This document shows, piece by piece, positions 20,840 through 30,910 of a DNA stretch of 64,000 bases (positions within the stretch are counted from its first letter, which is position 1; each line of letters starts with the position of its first letter). The DNA is from Prorocentrum cordatum (taxonomy: Eukaryota > Sar > Dinophyceae > Prorocentrales > Prorocentraceae). Both the position numbers and the translations under genes were made by a program. Under the pieces are notes generated by a model. It had not been told where the DNA came from, ran no database searches, and was given only the letters and a program-made list of their open reading frames with translations. The stretch is taken from assembly GCA_963575745.1 (NCBI GenBank), contig CAUYUJ010017858.1, positions 1-64,000 on the forward strand. The letters run 5' to 3'.

Positions 20840-21012
20840 AAACAATTACTGAACACTCCCCCTCCCCCCCCAAACTCAACGTTGGCACGCGCGGGGGGGA
20901 CTGCGGTCGAAGTGCATCTGATCAGACCCACCGCCAACTTTGAACATTGGGGGGAGGGAAAGGCGTCGACGGATGAATGTAGCATGTGTTCGCTCATTTC
21001 TTCCGAGGCCTG
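20840..21012 (+). repeat. 173-bp duplicated block T, copy 2
   Basis: Pair of 19656-19828; differences are few and scattered. Similar bases flank both copies (ACGGT-GAG before, GAGGCCTG at the end). Confidence 0.85.
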
Positions 21013-21029
21013 AATCTGATTCTGAAGTT

Positions 21030-21300
21030 CGACAGGTGCGACGGTTTCACGAATGGAGGGTGGGCTGTTTTCAGCATGCGGCTCTTCCTTCCTTGAGCGC
21101 CGCGCGCAGTTGTCTTGAGTGCAGCAGCTTCCCAGATGGAGGGTGGGTGGCTTTCAAAATATGGTTCTCGCGTCAGCGCCGCGCACATGTTTCTTGAACA
21201 CTTGCAACCCTTCCGCGGAGGGAGGGCGGCTCCTTTTCAAACTGTGGCTCTCGTTCTGGCGTCGCGCGCGTTCGTCGCAACAGTCTGCAACAGCCTTTGA
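21030..21300. repeat. About 90-bp degenerate tandem units
   Basis: Three units share GGAGGGTGGGTGGCTTTCAA, GGTTCTCGCGTCAGCGCCGC and CTTGAACACTTGCAAC variants. A fourth relative is at about 3690. Confidence 0.65.
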
Positions 21301-21640
21301 AGGATTCGCATGGTCGAACTCCCAGGAGTAACATTCTAGCATGACTTTGGGTTGCCAGGACGTGCCAGTCACGTTGATGCGCTGTGTTGAAGTCCAAGAA
21401 TGTTGCAGGGCGCAACAGTCACGTTGATTCACTGCTGAAAAGTACCAGGAACCCTGTTTTTGGCAGGACTGGGGATTCTCCAACGGTTTTCTTCCAACGG
21501 GGGAACTTCCCGCAATAAAAATCAATTCTTGTAGTGGACCTATGAAGAGGGAATTTGGGGGATGGTTGATTCCAATATAGTTGATGCGTCTTGGGTTTGC
21601 ACTGGTCCTTATCGCCCTCCTAATCCTTCCCATTTCTTCC
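21301..21640. other. Unassigned DNA
   Basis: No gene seen. CAGTCACGTTGAT followed by G/T-CxCTG occurs twice (about 21368 and 21418). Confidence 0.4.
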
Positions 21641-21770
21641 ATATGTTCCCTTCTTCCTCCTCCTCCCCTCCCTTATGCCTCCTTCATCCTTTCCCCCTTC
21701 CTCCTTCCATTCTCATCCCTCCCTCCTCTTCCTCCTCCTCGTCTTCTTCCTCGTCGTCCTCTTCCTTTTT
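21640..21770. repeat. CCTT/TCC-rich pyrimidine tract
   Basis: Imperfect CTTCCTCC repeats. Confidence 0.85.
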
Positions 21771-21894
21771 CCCTCCTGCGCTGGGACGACGTCGCAGAAG
21801 GCTACCGCTTCTTCTTCTCCTTTCTTGAGACGGGAAAGATGTCATGATCATGATAGTGAAAGTGCGCCAGTGGATCCCCCTGAATACACTAAAC

Positions 21895-22012
21895 GGGGGG
21901 GGGGTCCAGAACCCCCCCCCCTTCCCCTCTTCAAGGGGGGGGGGGGGTCCGGACCCCCCCCCCCCCTCCCCCCCTTGGCGTTGAAAGGGGGGGGGGTCGG
22001 ACCCCCCCCCCC
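21895..22012. repeat. Poly-G/poly-C palindromes (left boundary of satellite)
   Basis: Three G-run/C-run foldbacks. The middle one, 21935-21966, is a perfect 32-bp palindrome: 13 G, TCCGGA, 13 C. The others are G10-TCCAGAA-C11 and G10-TCGGA-C11. Confidence 0.95.
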
Positions 22013-22016
22013 GTGT

Positions 22017-23356
22017 AGGGAGTACGGAGTTGGGAGTAGGGAGTGGTGAGTAGTGAGTAGTGAGTTAGTGACTTAGTGCGTAGTGAGTAGTGAGTATGGG
22101 GTAGTGAGTCGTGGGTAGTGTGGCGAGTAGGGAGTAGGGAGTAGGGAGTAGTGAGTAGTGAGTGGTGAATACTGAGTAGTGTGTACTGATAAGTGAGTAG
22201 TGAGTGGCGAGTAGTGAGTAGTGAGTAGTGAGTAGCGAGTAGCGAGTAGTACGTACTGAGTAAGGAGTAGGGAGTAATGAGTAGTGGGTAGTGAACTTGT
22301 GCGTAGTGAGTAGTGGGTGGCGTGCAGTGATTAGTGAGTAGTGAGTAGTGGGTAGTGCGTAGTGCGTTCTTAGTAGCGAGTAGTGAGTAGTGACTAGTGT
22401 GTAGTGAGTAGTGAGTAGTGAATAGTGAGTGGCGAGTAGTGAGTAGTGAGTAGTGAGTAGTGAGTAGTGAGTAGTACGGAGTGAGTAATGAGTAGTGAGT
22501 AGTGAAGAATAGAGAGTAGTGGGTAGTGGCAGTGGGTAGTGAGTAGTGAGCAGCGAGTAGAGAGTAGCGAGTAGTGAGTAGTGAGGAGCGAGTAGGGCGT
22601 GGTGAGTAGTGAGTGGTGAGTAGAGAGTAGTCAGTAGTGAGTAGTGGGTAGTGATTTGGTGAGTAACGAGTAGGGAGTAGCGAGTAGTGAGTAGCGAGTA
22701 GGGAGTAGGGAGTAGGGAGTAGTGAGCAGTGAGTAGTAAGAAGTGGGTAGCGAATAGTGGGTAGTGAGTAGCGATTGGTGAGTCGTGGGTAGTGGGTAGT
22801 GGGTAGTGAGTAGTGACTAGTGACTAGTGACTAGTGAGTTGTGACTAGTGATGAGAGACTATGTAGTAACAGGTGAGTAGGGAGTAGTAAGTAGGGAGAA
22901 GTGAATACTGAGTAGCGGGGAGTGAGTAGTTTTTATTGAGTAGCGAGTAGTGAGTAGTGAGTACTGTGTAGTCAGTATTGTGTAGGGAGTAGTAAGTAAC
23001 GAGTAGCGAGTAGTGGGTAGTGAGTAGTGATCTGTGGGCAATGAGTAGTTCGTAGTGAGTGTGAGTAGTGGATAGTGGGAAGTGGGTAATGAGTAGTGAG
23101 TAGTGAGTAGGGAGTAGTGAGTAGTGCTTAGTGAGTAGTGAGTACTGAGTAGTGGGTAGTGAGGAGTGAGTAGTGAGTAGTGAGTAGGGAGGAGGGAGTA
23201 GTGAGTAGGGCGTAGTGAGTAGCGAGTGGTGGGTGGTGGGTAGTGAGTAGTGTATAGTGAGTAGTGAGTCGTGAGTAGTGAGCAGGGGGTAGCGAAAAGT
23301 GAATAGCGAATAGCGAGTAGTCAGTAGTGGGTAATGAGTAATGCGTAGTGAGTACT
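22017..23356. repeat. Heptamer satellite (AGTAGTG / AGTAGGG)
   Basis: About 1.3 kb of 7-bp units, mostly GAGTAGT with GAGTAGG, GAGTAGC and GAGTGGT variants. The minus-strand translation (Tyr-Ser-Leu-Leu-Thr-Thr repeats) is an artefact. Confidence 0.95.
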
Positions 23357-23430
23357 CTTTGGGGCTGGGGTTAGTGGTTTGGGTTAGGATTAGGGGTTGT
23401 GGTTTAGGGAGAGGACTAGGGGTAGGGGTG
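23357..23430. repeat. Degenerate telomere-like tract
   Basis: Words GGGTTAG, TTTGGGTTAGG, ATTAGGGG, GGTTTAGGG and ACTAGGGG follow the heptamer array. TTTAGGG-type telomeres are known in dinoflagellates. The tract is short and imperfect. Confidence 0.5.
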
Positions 23431-23460
23431 GCGGGGTCGGGTTCCGGAATCAGGGGGCGG

Positions 23461-23672
23461 CGTGGCGAAAGGGGGGGAAGGGGGGGGTTGGGACCCCCCC
23501 CCCCCCTTTTTGAAACGGGGGGAGGGGGGGGGGGTCCCCGACGACGGGTCGGGGAAAGGGGGGAGGGTGGGGGGGTCCCCGACGACGGATCGGGGAAGGT
23601 GGGGCGGGGAAGGGGGGGGGGTCCCCGACGACGGATCGGGGAAGGGGGGGGGGTCCTAACCCCCCCCCCTTG
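23461..23672. repeat. G-rich array with GTCCCCGACGACGG units (right boundary of satellite)
   Basis: Three copies of GGTCCCCGACGACGGRTCGGGG separated by G-runs, plus a C14 run. It mirrors the G/C palindromes on the left side of the satellite. Confidence 0.9.
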
Positions 23673-24239
23673 GGGAGATCCAGCGGCGCACCCTCCATGA
23701 TAGGCTCCCATGTCTTCAAGTGGTTCTGCAAGTCCGCGCAGGCTCAGGGGACGAGCGCCGCTAGATACTCCAGAGCTCGCAGAACGCATGATGAGCCAAT
23801 CGTATCATGACGCCATTATCGTCCTGTCCTCCCTCCTGTCTCCTCCCACCTTCTTGTCCACCTTCCCCTTCTCCCCCTATCCTCCTTCCCTCCTTTACCC
23901 CCTCCCTGCTCTTCCTCCCCCCCTCCCTCCCTTCTCCTTTTTATGTAGCACAGATAATGATCGGATGATCATTGCGCTTGGGCAGCAAGCGAGATTGTGA
24001 TATGGCCTCACTACGGCAGCCAACAAAGTGCGGGCATAACGAGCGGCAGTGAGAAGTGAAACAAGCAGGTGGGCCCCCTAGGACTTAGGTCTCGACTCTT
24101 CTGGGGGCCTTAGTTGAAGGAGGCTTGGGGGCACACACCCGTCCTCCTCCTCGCTTCTCTCTCTCTCCGTTCTCTTCTCTGGTCCTGTTTCCCTCTTCCT
24201 TCCATTATTTAATCGCTTCGCCCATTCCGCCGGCCCTCG
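23673..24239. other. Unassigned DNA, pyrimidine-rich centre
   Basis: No gene seen. 23820-23940 is CCTCCC/TTCC-rich. Confidence 0.4.
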
Positions 24240-24452
24240 AGCGCTCTAGGGGGCCTCTTTGAAGCCTCTTGGGGGCCTCTTTGGGGCCTCCTAGGGGCCT
24301 CTTGGGGACCTCTTGGGGGTCTCTTGGGGCTCCTTGGCGGCGTCTTGGCCCCCCCTTCGGCCTCTTGGGGGGCTTTTGGGGGCCTCTTGGGGCGGGGTAG
24401 TCGAGTTCACCCCCCTCGGAGGCCACGATCCTCGTGAGGGGTGTCGAAAAAA
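24240..24452 (-). repeat. D-family repeat, reverse orientation
   Basis: CCTCTTGGGGGCC words ending GTGAGGGGTGTCGAA, as at 6070-6460. Confidence 0.75.
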
Positions 24453-24639
24453 GGCCCTCAAAACCATCTCTGAGTAGACCTGGTCGGGCTGCGGTCGGGA
24501 TACTTTTCGCCGGGGGACCCCCAGGGGCCGCCCCGCGCGCGCGAACTAGAAATATTGTTAACCAGTTACCGGAGATCTTAGCACGCCTCTGGCCCGTTGG
24601 GCCGGCGAATTTCCCTTGTCCTTCCTTCCTGCATCTTCC

Positions 24640-24965
24640 CTCCTCGTCCTCTTAATCCCCCTCCTTCCCTCCTCCCCTTCTTTCCTTCTTTCTCCTCGTC
24701 ATCTTTCTCCTCCCCATCTTTTTCCTCCTTCCTCGTCCTTCCTACTCCCCTCGCTGCCCTCCTCCCTCATTCCTCCGCCCCCTCCCGCCTCCCTCTCCTC
24801 CCCCTCTCTCCTCCTCCTCCGCCTCTCTCCTCCTCCTCCCCCTCCTCCTCCTCCTCCTCCTCCTCCTCCTCGCTTCCTCCTCCTCCTCGCTTCCTCCTCC
24901 TCCTCCTCCTCCTCCTCCTCCTCCTTGGCTCTTCCCCCCCTCCCTTCCTCCCCCTCCCCTCCCCC
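24640..24965. repeat. CCT-rich microsatellite
   Basis: Imperfect, then pure CCT units with CTCGCTTCCTCC interruptions. Confidence 0.9.
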
Positions 24966-25094
24966 CGCCGAGGAGGACTGGGAGCCGGGCCGCCGGCCTC
25001 GTCCGCCGAGGGTGCCGGGGCCTCAGGGCGGGGAGTGGGGCGAGCTCGAGCGGCTCGAGGCGTCCGGCGAGCTGGGCCAGGACCCGGGGCCAGG

Positions 25095-25190
25095 AGGAGG
25101 AGGAGGAGGAGGAGGAGGGGGAGGAGGAGGAGGAGGAGGAGGAGGAGGAGGAGGAGGAGGAGGAGGAGGAGGAGGGGGGGGAGGAGGAGG
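25095..25190. repeat. GGA microsatellite
   Basis: About 30 AGG units on the opposite purine strand to the tract at 24640, so the two could pair. Confidence 0.95.
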
Positions 25191-25826
25191 ACACTCGCCC
25201 AGAGCCCACCCGTCGGGTGCTGCCAGAAGTGCCCCTGGCCCTTCGGAGGTCGATTGCTGGCGAGGAAGCATGCTGGCAAGCAATTTCCAGATGTCTAAAA
25301 CATGTGTCAAGCATGTCTTAGCTGTGTAAAAACATGCTTGAAACATTTTGAGAACATTTTTCCGACATTTGAAACACACTTTAGATTCAATGATAGGACT
25401 GTTCGAGTGTCCATTGTCATGGCATCCACAACCCTGGCCCAAGGTGCCCCCAGAAACTCCTAGGTGGCCTCCTATGGTCTCCAGAGCACGCCTCACGAGG
25501 CCCAGGGGGCCCCCATGGGGCTCCAGAGTCGATCGAAAATCCGGGGGCACCTCGGGCCAGGGGCAGCTTTAGCAGCCTCCGAGCCCGGGGAGCAGAGCTC
25601 GGCGTGCCTCCGAGGAGGGCGAGATGCCGCTGCCGCTGCGCTCGTCCTGGCGGGCCCTCGTGGCCACGGCCGGGTTCTCCTCTCGGGCGCAGAGAATTAT
25701 GCACATGCACCGATCTCGACAGCGCCCATCCTTGACCCAGGACCAGTGCGTGTGCTGTCGCGGCCACCGGTAGGAGGGCGCATGCACCCATCCTGGGCTC
25801 AGGGGTTGGGCCTGGCCAGAATCGGT
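25191..25826. other. Unassigned DNA
   Basis: No gene recognised. 25285-25385 is locally AT-rich with repeated ACATGTGTCAAGCATG, AACATGCTTGAAACATTTT and GAACATTTTTCCGACATTTG words. Confidence 0.4.
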
Positions 25827-25861
25827 GTGTGTGTGTGTGTGTATGTGTGTGTGTGTGTGTG
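25827..25861. repeat. TG microsatellite
   Basis: GTGT repeats with one TATG interruption. Confidence 0.95.
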
Positions 25862-25886
25862 CATAGTTCTCTTTCCTCTATCCTCG

Positions 25887-26090
25887 GGGCTGCAGCCAAG
25901 ACGCTGGGCCGAGGGCCCCTTTTGGGCCCAGGGGGGGCTCCGATGTCTGGGGCCCCCTCGCCGACCCTGGTCGGGGGGTCTGTCCCTCGGGGCTGCAGCC
26001 GAGACGCTGGGCCGAGGGCCCCTTCTGGGCCCAGGGGGGGCCTCTAATGTCTGGGGGCCCCTCGCCGATCCAGGTCGGGGGAGCCCGTAC
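25887..26090. repeat. Tandem duplication of about 103 bp
   Basis: GGGGCTGCAGCCAAGACGCTGGGCC and its neighbour with CCGAG instead of CCAAG start two successive units that both end in CCCTCGCCGA-CC-GGTCGGGG. Confidence 0.85.
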
Positions 26091-26193
26091 GTGGCCGGGG
26101 CTCGCCGTGGCCCGAAAGAAAAGCCCCCTGCGCCCCTCCCTCGGCGGTCCCCGCCCGACGGCGCGAGGACTGCACGCGCCGTCGCACGTCCCC

Positions 26194-26572
26194 CCTCCTC
26201 CTCCTCCTCCTCTCCTCCTCCTCTCCTCCTCCTCCTCCTCCTCCTCCTCCCCCTCCTCCTCCTCCTCCTCCTCCCCTCCTCCTCCCTCCTCCTCCTCCCC
26301 TCCTCCTCCCCCTCCTCCTCCTCCTCCTCCTCCTCCTACTCCTCCTCCTCCTCCTCCTCCTCCTCCTCCTCCCTCCTCCCTCCTCCTCCTTCTCCTCCTC
26401 CTCCTCCTCCTCCTCCTCCTCCTCCTCCTCCTCCCTCTCTCCTCCCTCTCCTCCTCTCCTCCTCCTCCTCCTCCTCCTCCTCCTCCTCCTCCTCCTCCTC
26501 CTCCCCCTCCCTCCTCCTCCTCCTCCTCCCTCCTCCTCCCTCCTCCTCCCTCCTCCTCCCTCCTCCCTGGGC
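26194..26572. repeat. CCT microsatellite
   Basis: About 380 bp of CCT with single-base interruptions, the longest CCT tract in the window. Confidence 0.95.
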
Positions 26573-26734
26573 CAGGACTGTGTGGCCCCCCCTCGTGGAC
26601 GCCCCCGACGAACGGGGACGCCCCCGACGAGCGGGGACGTTCTGATCCACCAGGGCACGTGGCGCGCCCGAGGAATTTGCAGACGCGGGTTGTGCACGCC
26701 AGTCGTTGAGCAAGGGCTCCCTCGAGGGCGCGAA

Positions 26735-26880
26735 GTTATTCGCGCTTCGCGCTTCGCGGTCCTCGTTCCTTCTCCCCCTCCTCCTCGTCCTCCTATTCTC
26801 CCTTTGGGAGGGCGGCGCGAGAGCGCGAAGTTATTCGCGCTTCGCGCTTCGCGGAGCGCGAAGCGCGAAGCTGGGAGCCC
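26735..26880. repeat. Dispersed repeat G with GCGCTTCGC palindromes, copy 1
   Basis: GAAGTTATTCGCGCTTCGCG occurs at both ends of the unit around a CTCC-rich centre. The same unit is at 39813-39955. Confidence 0.8.
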
Positions 26881-27713
26881 TTGTTGAGAGTAGGTGTGTT
26901 GGGATGCCCAGAGCCCACATCTGCTTCACGCGCCTTCCTACTTTAAGAATCGACACGCTTTTGCTGTGTTCTGTTGTGCTCTTGGGGGGCATGGGCCCAA
27001 TCAACTTCAGTCGCGTTCCTACTTCGTGTTCTTACCTGCTTCTTCTGGCCGACGTGTATGGTCAGAGCGCACCGAGGAGTAGCAGCATCGCGCCATAGCT
27101 GTCCCCCTGGTGCTGGCGCACCCGCCCAGCGAACCCAAGGGGGGCGTATTCCACCGATCCTGTGCCTGGGACGTGCCTGGCCAGTATCCGCGCTGGCGGG
27201 CGCGGCGGGTTGACGCCGCGTCGAAGCGGCGGCGACGCCCGCGCTGGCGCACAGCTGCCCGAGTTCGGCCAGCACTGAGCGACATCCGGTGTCGGAAGCC
27301 GGCGATCGTTCGAGGTTGAACAGTCCGCGGAGTGCCACGGCCCAGCCCCCGCGCCACCGCGGCGTGAGAGGCTGCCCCAGCTGGCCCCCGCCCCCCCCCC
27401 AGAGGATGGTGACGAGCTGATGCTGCCGGGCGCGTGAGCTCCAAGAGGCCCCGCCGGCGCCTACAGTCGGGGCCCTGAAGAAGGAGCCCCTTTCGTTGGG
27501 GAGGGGCTCCGTGTTCCTTACGTGTTTCGCAGCTTGCCTCAGGTTTTTTCCTCGTGTGTTCGATCGGGAATCGAAGTTTAGCTTATGGAACACAGGGGCC
27601 TCGTTCCTTATTTTTCGGGTTCCTCAGGTCAACGCCCCGACTGTAGCGTGCGCTCTCTGAGGGTGGACGCCCTGGTCCCCGAGGGAGGCGCAAAAGTCGC
27701 GGAGACGTGCAGC
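26881..27713. other. Unassigned DNA
   Basis: No domain recognised. Composition and open frames on both strands do not favour one strand. Confidence 0.35.
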
Positions 27714-27876
27714 TCAGGAGGGAAAAAAACACACAGACACAATTAATCGTCGATCCCCAGGAAAATATGGGAAAATATGGGAATTGGGGGAGAAGACAAA
27801 AACCCAGAAAATATGGGAAAATATGGGGACTAATTTTATTTGTGTGTATTTATTTGTGTGTCCTAATTTCCCTTTA
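27714..27876 (+). mobile_element. Family A insertion, copy A4
   Basis: 163 bp. Flanking pentamers GCAGC (27709-27713) and GCAAC (27877-27881) agree in 4 of 5. The 3' end has decayed to CCTAATTTCCCTTTA. Confidence 0.8.
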
Positions 27877-27979
27877 GCAACGGAGGGGCGAGGGCCAGTG
27901 GCGTGGGCAGCATGACCGGGGCCGCGCGACCTCCCCGATTTCGTGGGCCCTGCTTCGCCCTCTCGTCTCCTTGTTCCTC

Positions 27980-28065
27980 TTCTTCTCCTCCTTCTAATAC
28001 TGATCATTATGTTTATTCTTCTTCTTCTTCTTCATCTTCTTCTTCATCTGCTTCTTCTTCTTTCG
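27980..28065. repeat. CTT microsatellite
   Basis: CTT and CTTCTTCAT units on a pyrimidine strand. Confidence 0.85.
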
Positions 28066-28429
28066 TGATCTCCAAATATCGCAAGGCTGCCGCCTCTGCC
28101 GCCGACCCCAGAGAAGGGTTTGCGGCCCACTGGGTGTGTAGGCATGTTTGTGTTGTAACACATAGGATCACCCATTTATGTTTGGGGCTCGCTGGTTGTG
28201 TGATATGCCTTGACGGGTGCGCTATGTGGTTTTGGTATGTGTGTCTCGTCGGTGGTGCTGGATGCATTGACCGCGGCGCGGTCCTGGGGGAGCCGTCGAT
28301 GGGATCCTTGAATTTTTCGGGAGCGCGGCCTTGTCGACCATATGACCTTCCCATGGCTTGCGGTGTGTCCCGCCACCGTGCTTGGGTTGTAGGTCTGAGG
28401 CCGCTCGGATGGCTGGTGGGAACTTGGGG
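28066..28429. other. Unassigned DNA
   Basis: One long open frame runs through (Trp/Cys/Gly-rich) but shows no motif and continues into the D repeat, so I do not call it. Confidence 0.35.
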
Positions 28430-28650
28430 CAGGCTGTGGGCGTCTTGGGGCCGGGTTCGACAAGTTGCGTTCCGGGCTTTCTCTTGTGGAGCCGTCTTGA
28501 GGTCTTCTTGGGCTGTCTTGGAGGATTCTTGGGCCGTCTGAAGGGCATTGTGGGCGTCTTGGAACAGGATGCGTCTGGGGAATCGTCCTGGGCCAGGGGG
28601 GGGTCAAATTCCCGGATGTTTTGGGAGGGGGAAGCATCCCAGACGCCTAG
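28430..28650 (-). repeat. D-family repeat, reverse orientation
   Basis: GTCTTGGGGCC, GTCTTGAGG and CTGTCTTGGAGG words; it abuts the zinc-finger frame that follows. Confidence 0.6.
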
Positions 28651-28974
28651 AGACTCACGAGGGGTCTGCGGATTTGTGTATTTGGCTGCAAAAAAGGGCG
28701 CGAGGAAAAAGGGGAGGCCGCATTCGCTGGGCGGATGTGGAAGAACGTCGCAGACAAGCATCGCAAGTGCGAGGAATGCGTGAACGGAACGAAGAAACAG
28801 CGCGGACATTGCACATGCATAGCTTGCAAGAACGTGTACCCGAAGGTGGAATTTAACCGCTGGCTGGCCGAGCGGACGTGGAAAAGACCAGATGGGAAGC
28901 AAAGGTGCAACGAGTGCGTCGTACATGATGAGCATAGGAAAAGGAGGTCGCCGAGAGGACTTAGAATTCGGTGA
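28651..28974 (+). CDS. Tandem Stc1-like Cys finger protein, partial exon
   Basis: The frame is open from a stop at 28648 to a stop at about 28974. Two repeats are visible. Repeat 1: CVFGCKKGREEKGEAAFAGR then MW...KCEEC. Repeat 2: CIACKNVYPKVEFNRWLAER then TW...RCNEC. The pattern Cx2-3C...F...W...Cx2C resembles the Stc1 domain, a zinc-binding fold named from the fission yeast heterochromatin/RNAi linker Stc1. Spacing and the conserved F and W support it. Basic residues follow (HDEHRKRRSPRGLRIR). The 5' part starts inside a finger, so an upstream exon is likely; the nearest in-frame ATG is 28735. Zinc binding is by family; the biological role is unknown. Confidence 0.6.
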   Translation, partial: RLTRGLRICVFGCKKGREEKGEAAFAGRMWKNVADKHRKCEECVNGTKKQRGHCTCIACKNVYPKVEFNRWLAERTWKRPDGKQRCNECVVHDEHRKRRSPRGLRIR

Positions 28975-29259
28975 CCAAAATTCAGAAGAACAAATAGAAG
29001 CACATCGTGATGTAGCCCAACTTGTTGGGGCGCTGTGGCCGCTGCTGGTTATGACAATGTGCAGTGCAGACGGTGAGCCATTTTGAACGCCGCCAAAAGG
29101 GCCCGCATACATAGAGGACCCAGGATGCGGAGGGTGTCAAACGTGGTGATGGAGGGGGATGGGGTGGTCGCGGCGTTTATGTTTGCATTGTGGGACTTCG
29201 AAAATTCAGAACACGCGTAGGTTCCAGGAGGCTGTGTGCGTGTTTGATGTGATGGGGGG
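28975..29259. other. Spacer grading into minisatellite
   Basis: Degenerate words of the following array (GGGTGTCAAACGTGGTGATG) start near 29130. No gene. Confidence 0.4.
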
Positions 29260-30615
29260 CCGCGGCGGAGCCCCGGCGCGTGTTTTTGTGGGGCGGGGTG
29301 CTGGCGGCGGTGGTGGTGATGGTGGGTGGGGGGGGAGAGGGGGTCCTTAAAGACGCACGCGCAGAGGGTCAAGGAGGCTGGTGATCTCAGACTTGGTGGT
29401 GGTTTTGGGGAAGGGGGAGGGGGGGGGCGTCCTGGAAATAGCGCGCACAGGAGGTACATAATAGTGGCGAGGTCAGACGTGGTGGTGAGGGGCATCAACA
29501 CTAGCACGCAAAGAGTGTCCACGAGGGTGGGGATGTCAGGCGTGGTGGGGGCGCGGCGTGGGTCCCGGCGCCTGTTTGTGTAGGGTGGGGGGCTTCCAAA
29601 AGAGCACGCGGAAAGAGCGTCCGAGAGGGTGGGGATATCAGACGTGGTGGGGATGTCGCGCGTGGTGGAGGCGCGGTGGGGGTCCCGGCGCCTGTTTGTG
29701 TAGGGTGGAGGGCCTCTAAAATAGCACATAAACAGCGCCAAGGAGGGTGGGGATGTCAGACGTGGTGGGGCTGTCAGACGTGGTGGAAGCGCGGGGTGGG
29801 TCCTGGCGCCTGTTTGTGTAGGGTGGAAGGCCTCTAAAACAGCACACAAAGAGCGTCCAGGAGGGTGGTGATGTCAGACGTGGTGGGGGCGCGGCGTGGG
29901 TCCCGGCGCCTGTTTGTGTAGGGTGGGGGGCTTCCAAAAAAACACGCAAAAAGAGCGTCCGAGAGGTGGGCATGTCAGACGTGGTGGGGGCGCGGTGGGG
30001 GTTCCTGCGCGTGTTTGTGTAGGTTGGGGGGCTTCCAACAGAGCGCGCGAAGACGTGGTGGGGGCGCAGTGGGGGTCCAGGCGCTTGTTTGTGTAGGGTG
30101 GAGGGTCTCTGAAACAACACATAGAGAGCGTACAGGATGGTGGGGATGTCTGTTTGTGTAGGGTGGAGGGCCTCTAAAACGGCACACAAAGAGCGTCCAG
30201 GAGGGTGGATGTCAGGCGTGGTGGGGGCGCGATGGAGGTCCCGGCGCCTGTTTGCGTAGGGTGGGGGACGTCTAAAATGGCACGCAGCAAGAGCGTCCAG
30301 GAGGGTGGGGATGTCAGACGTGGTGGGAGCGCGGTGGGGGCGCGATGGAGGTCCCGGCGCCTGTTTGTGTAGGGTGGGGGGCTTCTAAAACGGCACACAA
30401 AGAGCGTCCAGGAGGGTGGGGATGTCAGACGTGGTGGGAGCGCGGTGGGGGTCACGTCGCCTGTTTGTGTAGGGTAGGGGGCCTCGAAAACGGCACACAA
30501 AGAGCGTCCAGGAAGGCGGGGATGTCAGACGTGGCGGGGGCGCGGCGGGGGTCTCGGCGCCTGTTCATGCAGGGTGGAGAGCCACGAAAGCAGCACGCAA
30601 AAAGAGCAGGAGAGT
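29260..30615. repeat. Minisatellite of about 100-bp units
   Basis: About 11-12 units. Each has CGCCTGTTTGTGTAGGGTGG, then TCTAAAACGGCACACAAAGA, then GCGTCCAGGAGGGTGGGGAT and GTCAGACGTGGTGGG. Units vary from about 70 to 118 bp. The first units (before 29560) are strongly diverged. Pro/Arg-rich minus-strand frames are translations of the repeat. Confidence 0.92.
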
Positions 30616-30741
30616 GTAATGCACGAGGTGCCATCTCACACGCCTCAAGGGGTCGGCGGATGCTTCTTTCAGCGCGTCTGCTGGCCCCCACCCGTCCGCG
30701 CACACGTGCCTCGGGCCACGATGCACCCCCCAACACTGTTT

Positions 30742-30910
30742 TCAGGAGGGAAGGAAACACACAGACACAATTAATCGTCGATCCCCAGGAAAATCTAGAG
30801 AAAAATATGGGAAGGGGGGGGGGGGGAAGACAGAAACCCAGGAAATATGGACAATTATGGGGAATGGTTGTATTTGTGTGTATTTATTTGTGTGTCCTGG
30901 GGCCCCTTCA
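30742..30910 (+). mobile_element. Family A insertion, copy A5
   Basis: 169 bp including an expanded G12 run and a short insertion AAATCTAGAG. Flanks TGTTT and TCTTC match poorly (3 of 5). Confidence 0.78.

Noticed and set aside
22017-23356. A functional telomere
   Set aside because: Units are AGTAGTG/AGTAGGG, not TTTAGGG, and unique sequence lies on both sides.
27903-28541. A 212-codon + frame as a gene
   Set aside because: It starts within GC-rich spacer, crosses a CTT microsatellite and ends in a D repeat; no domain.
29068-29085. Another DinoSL relict (GAGCCATTTTG)
   Set aside because: Only nine consecutive bases match and neither the CCGTA start nor the GGCTCAAG end is present.
29260-30615. 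CRISPR-like array
   Set aside because: Units are contiguous ~100-bp repeats without unique spacers, and the DNA is eukaryotic.
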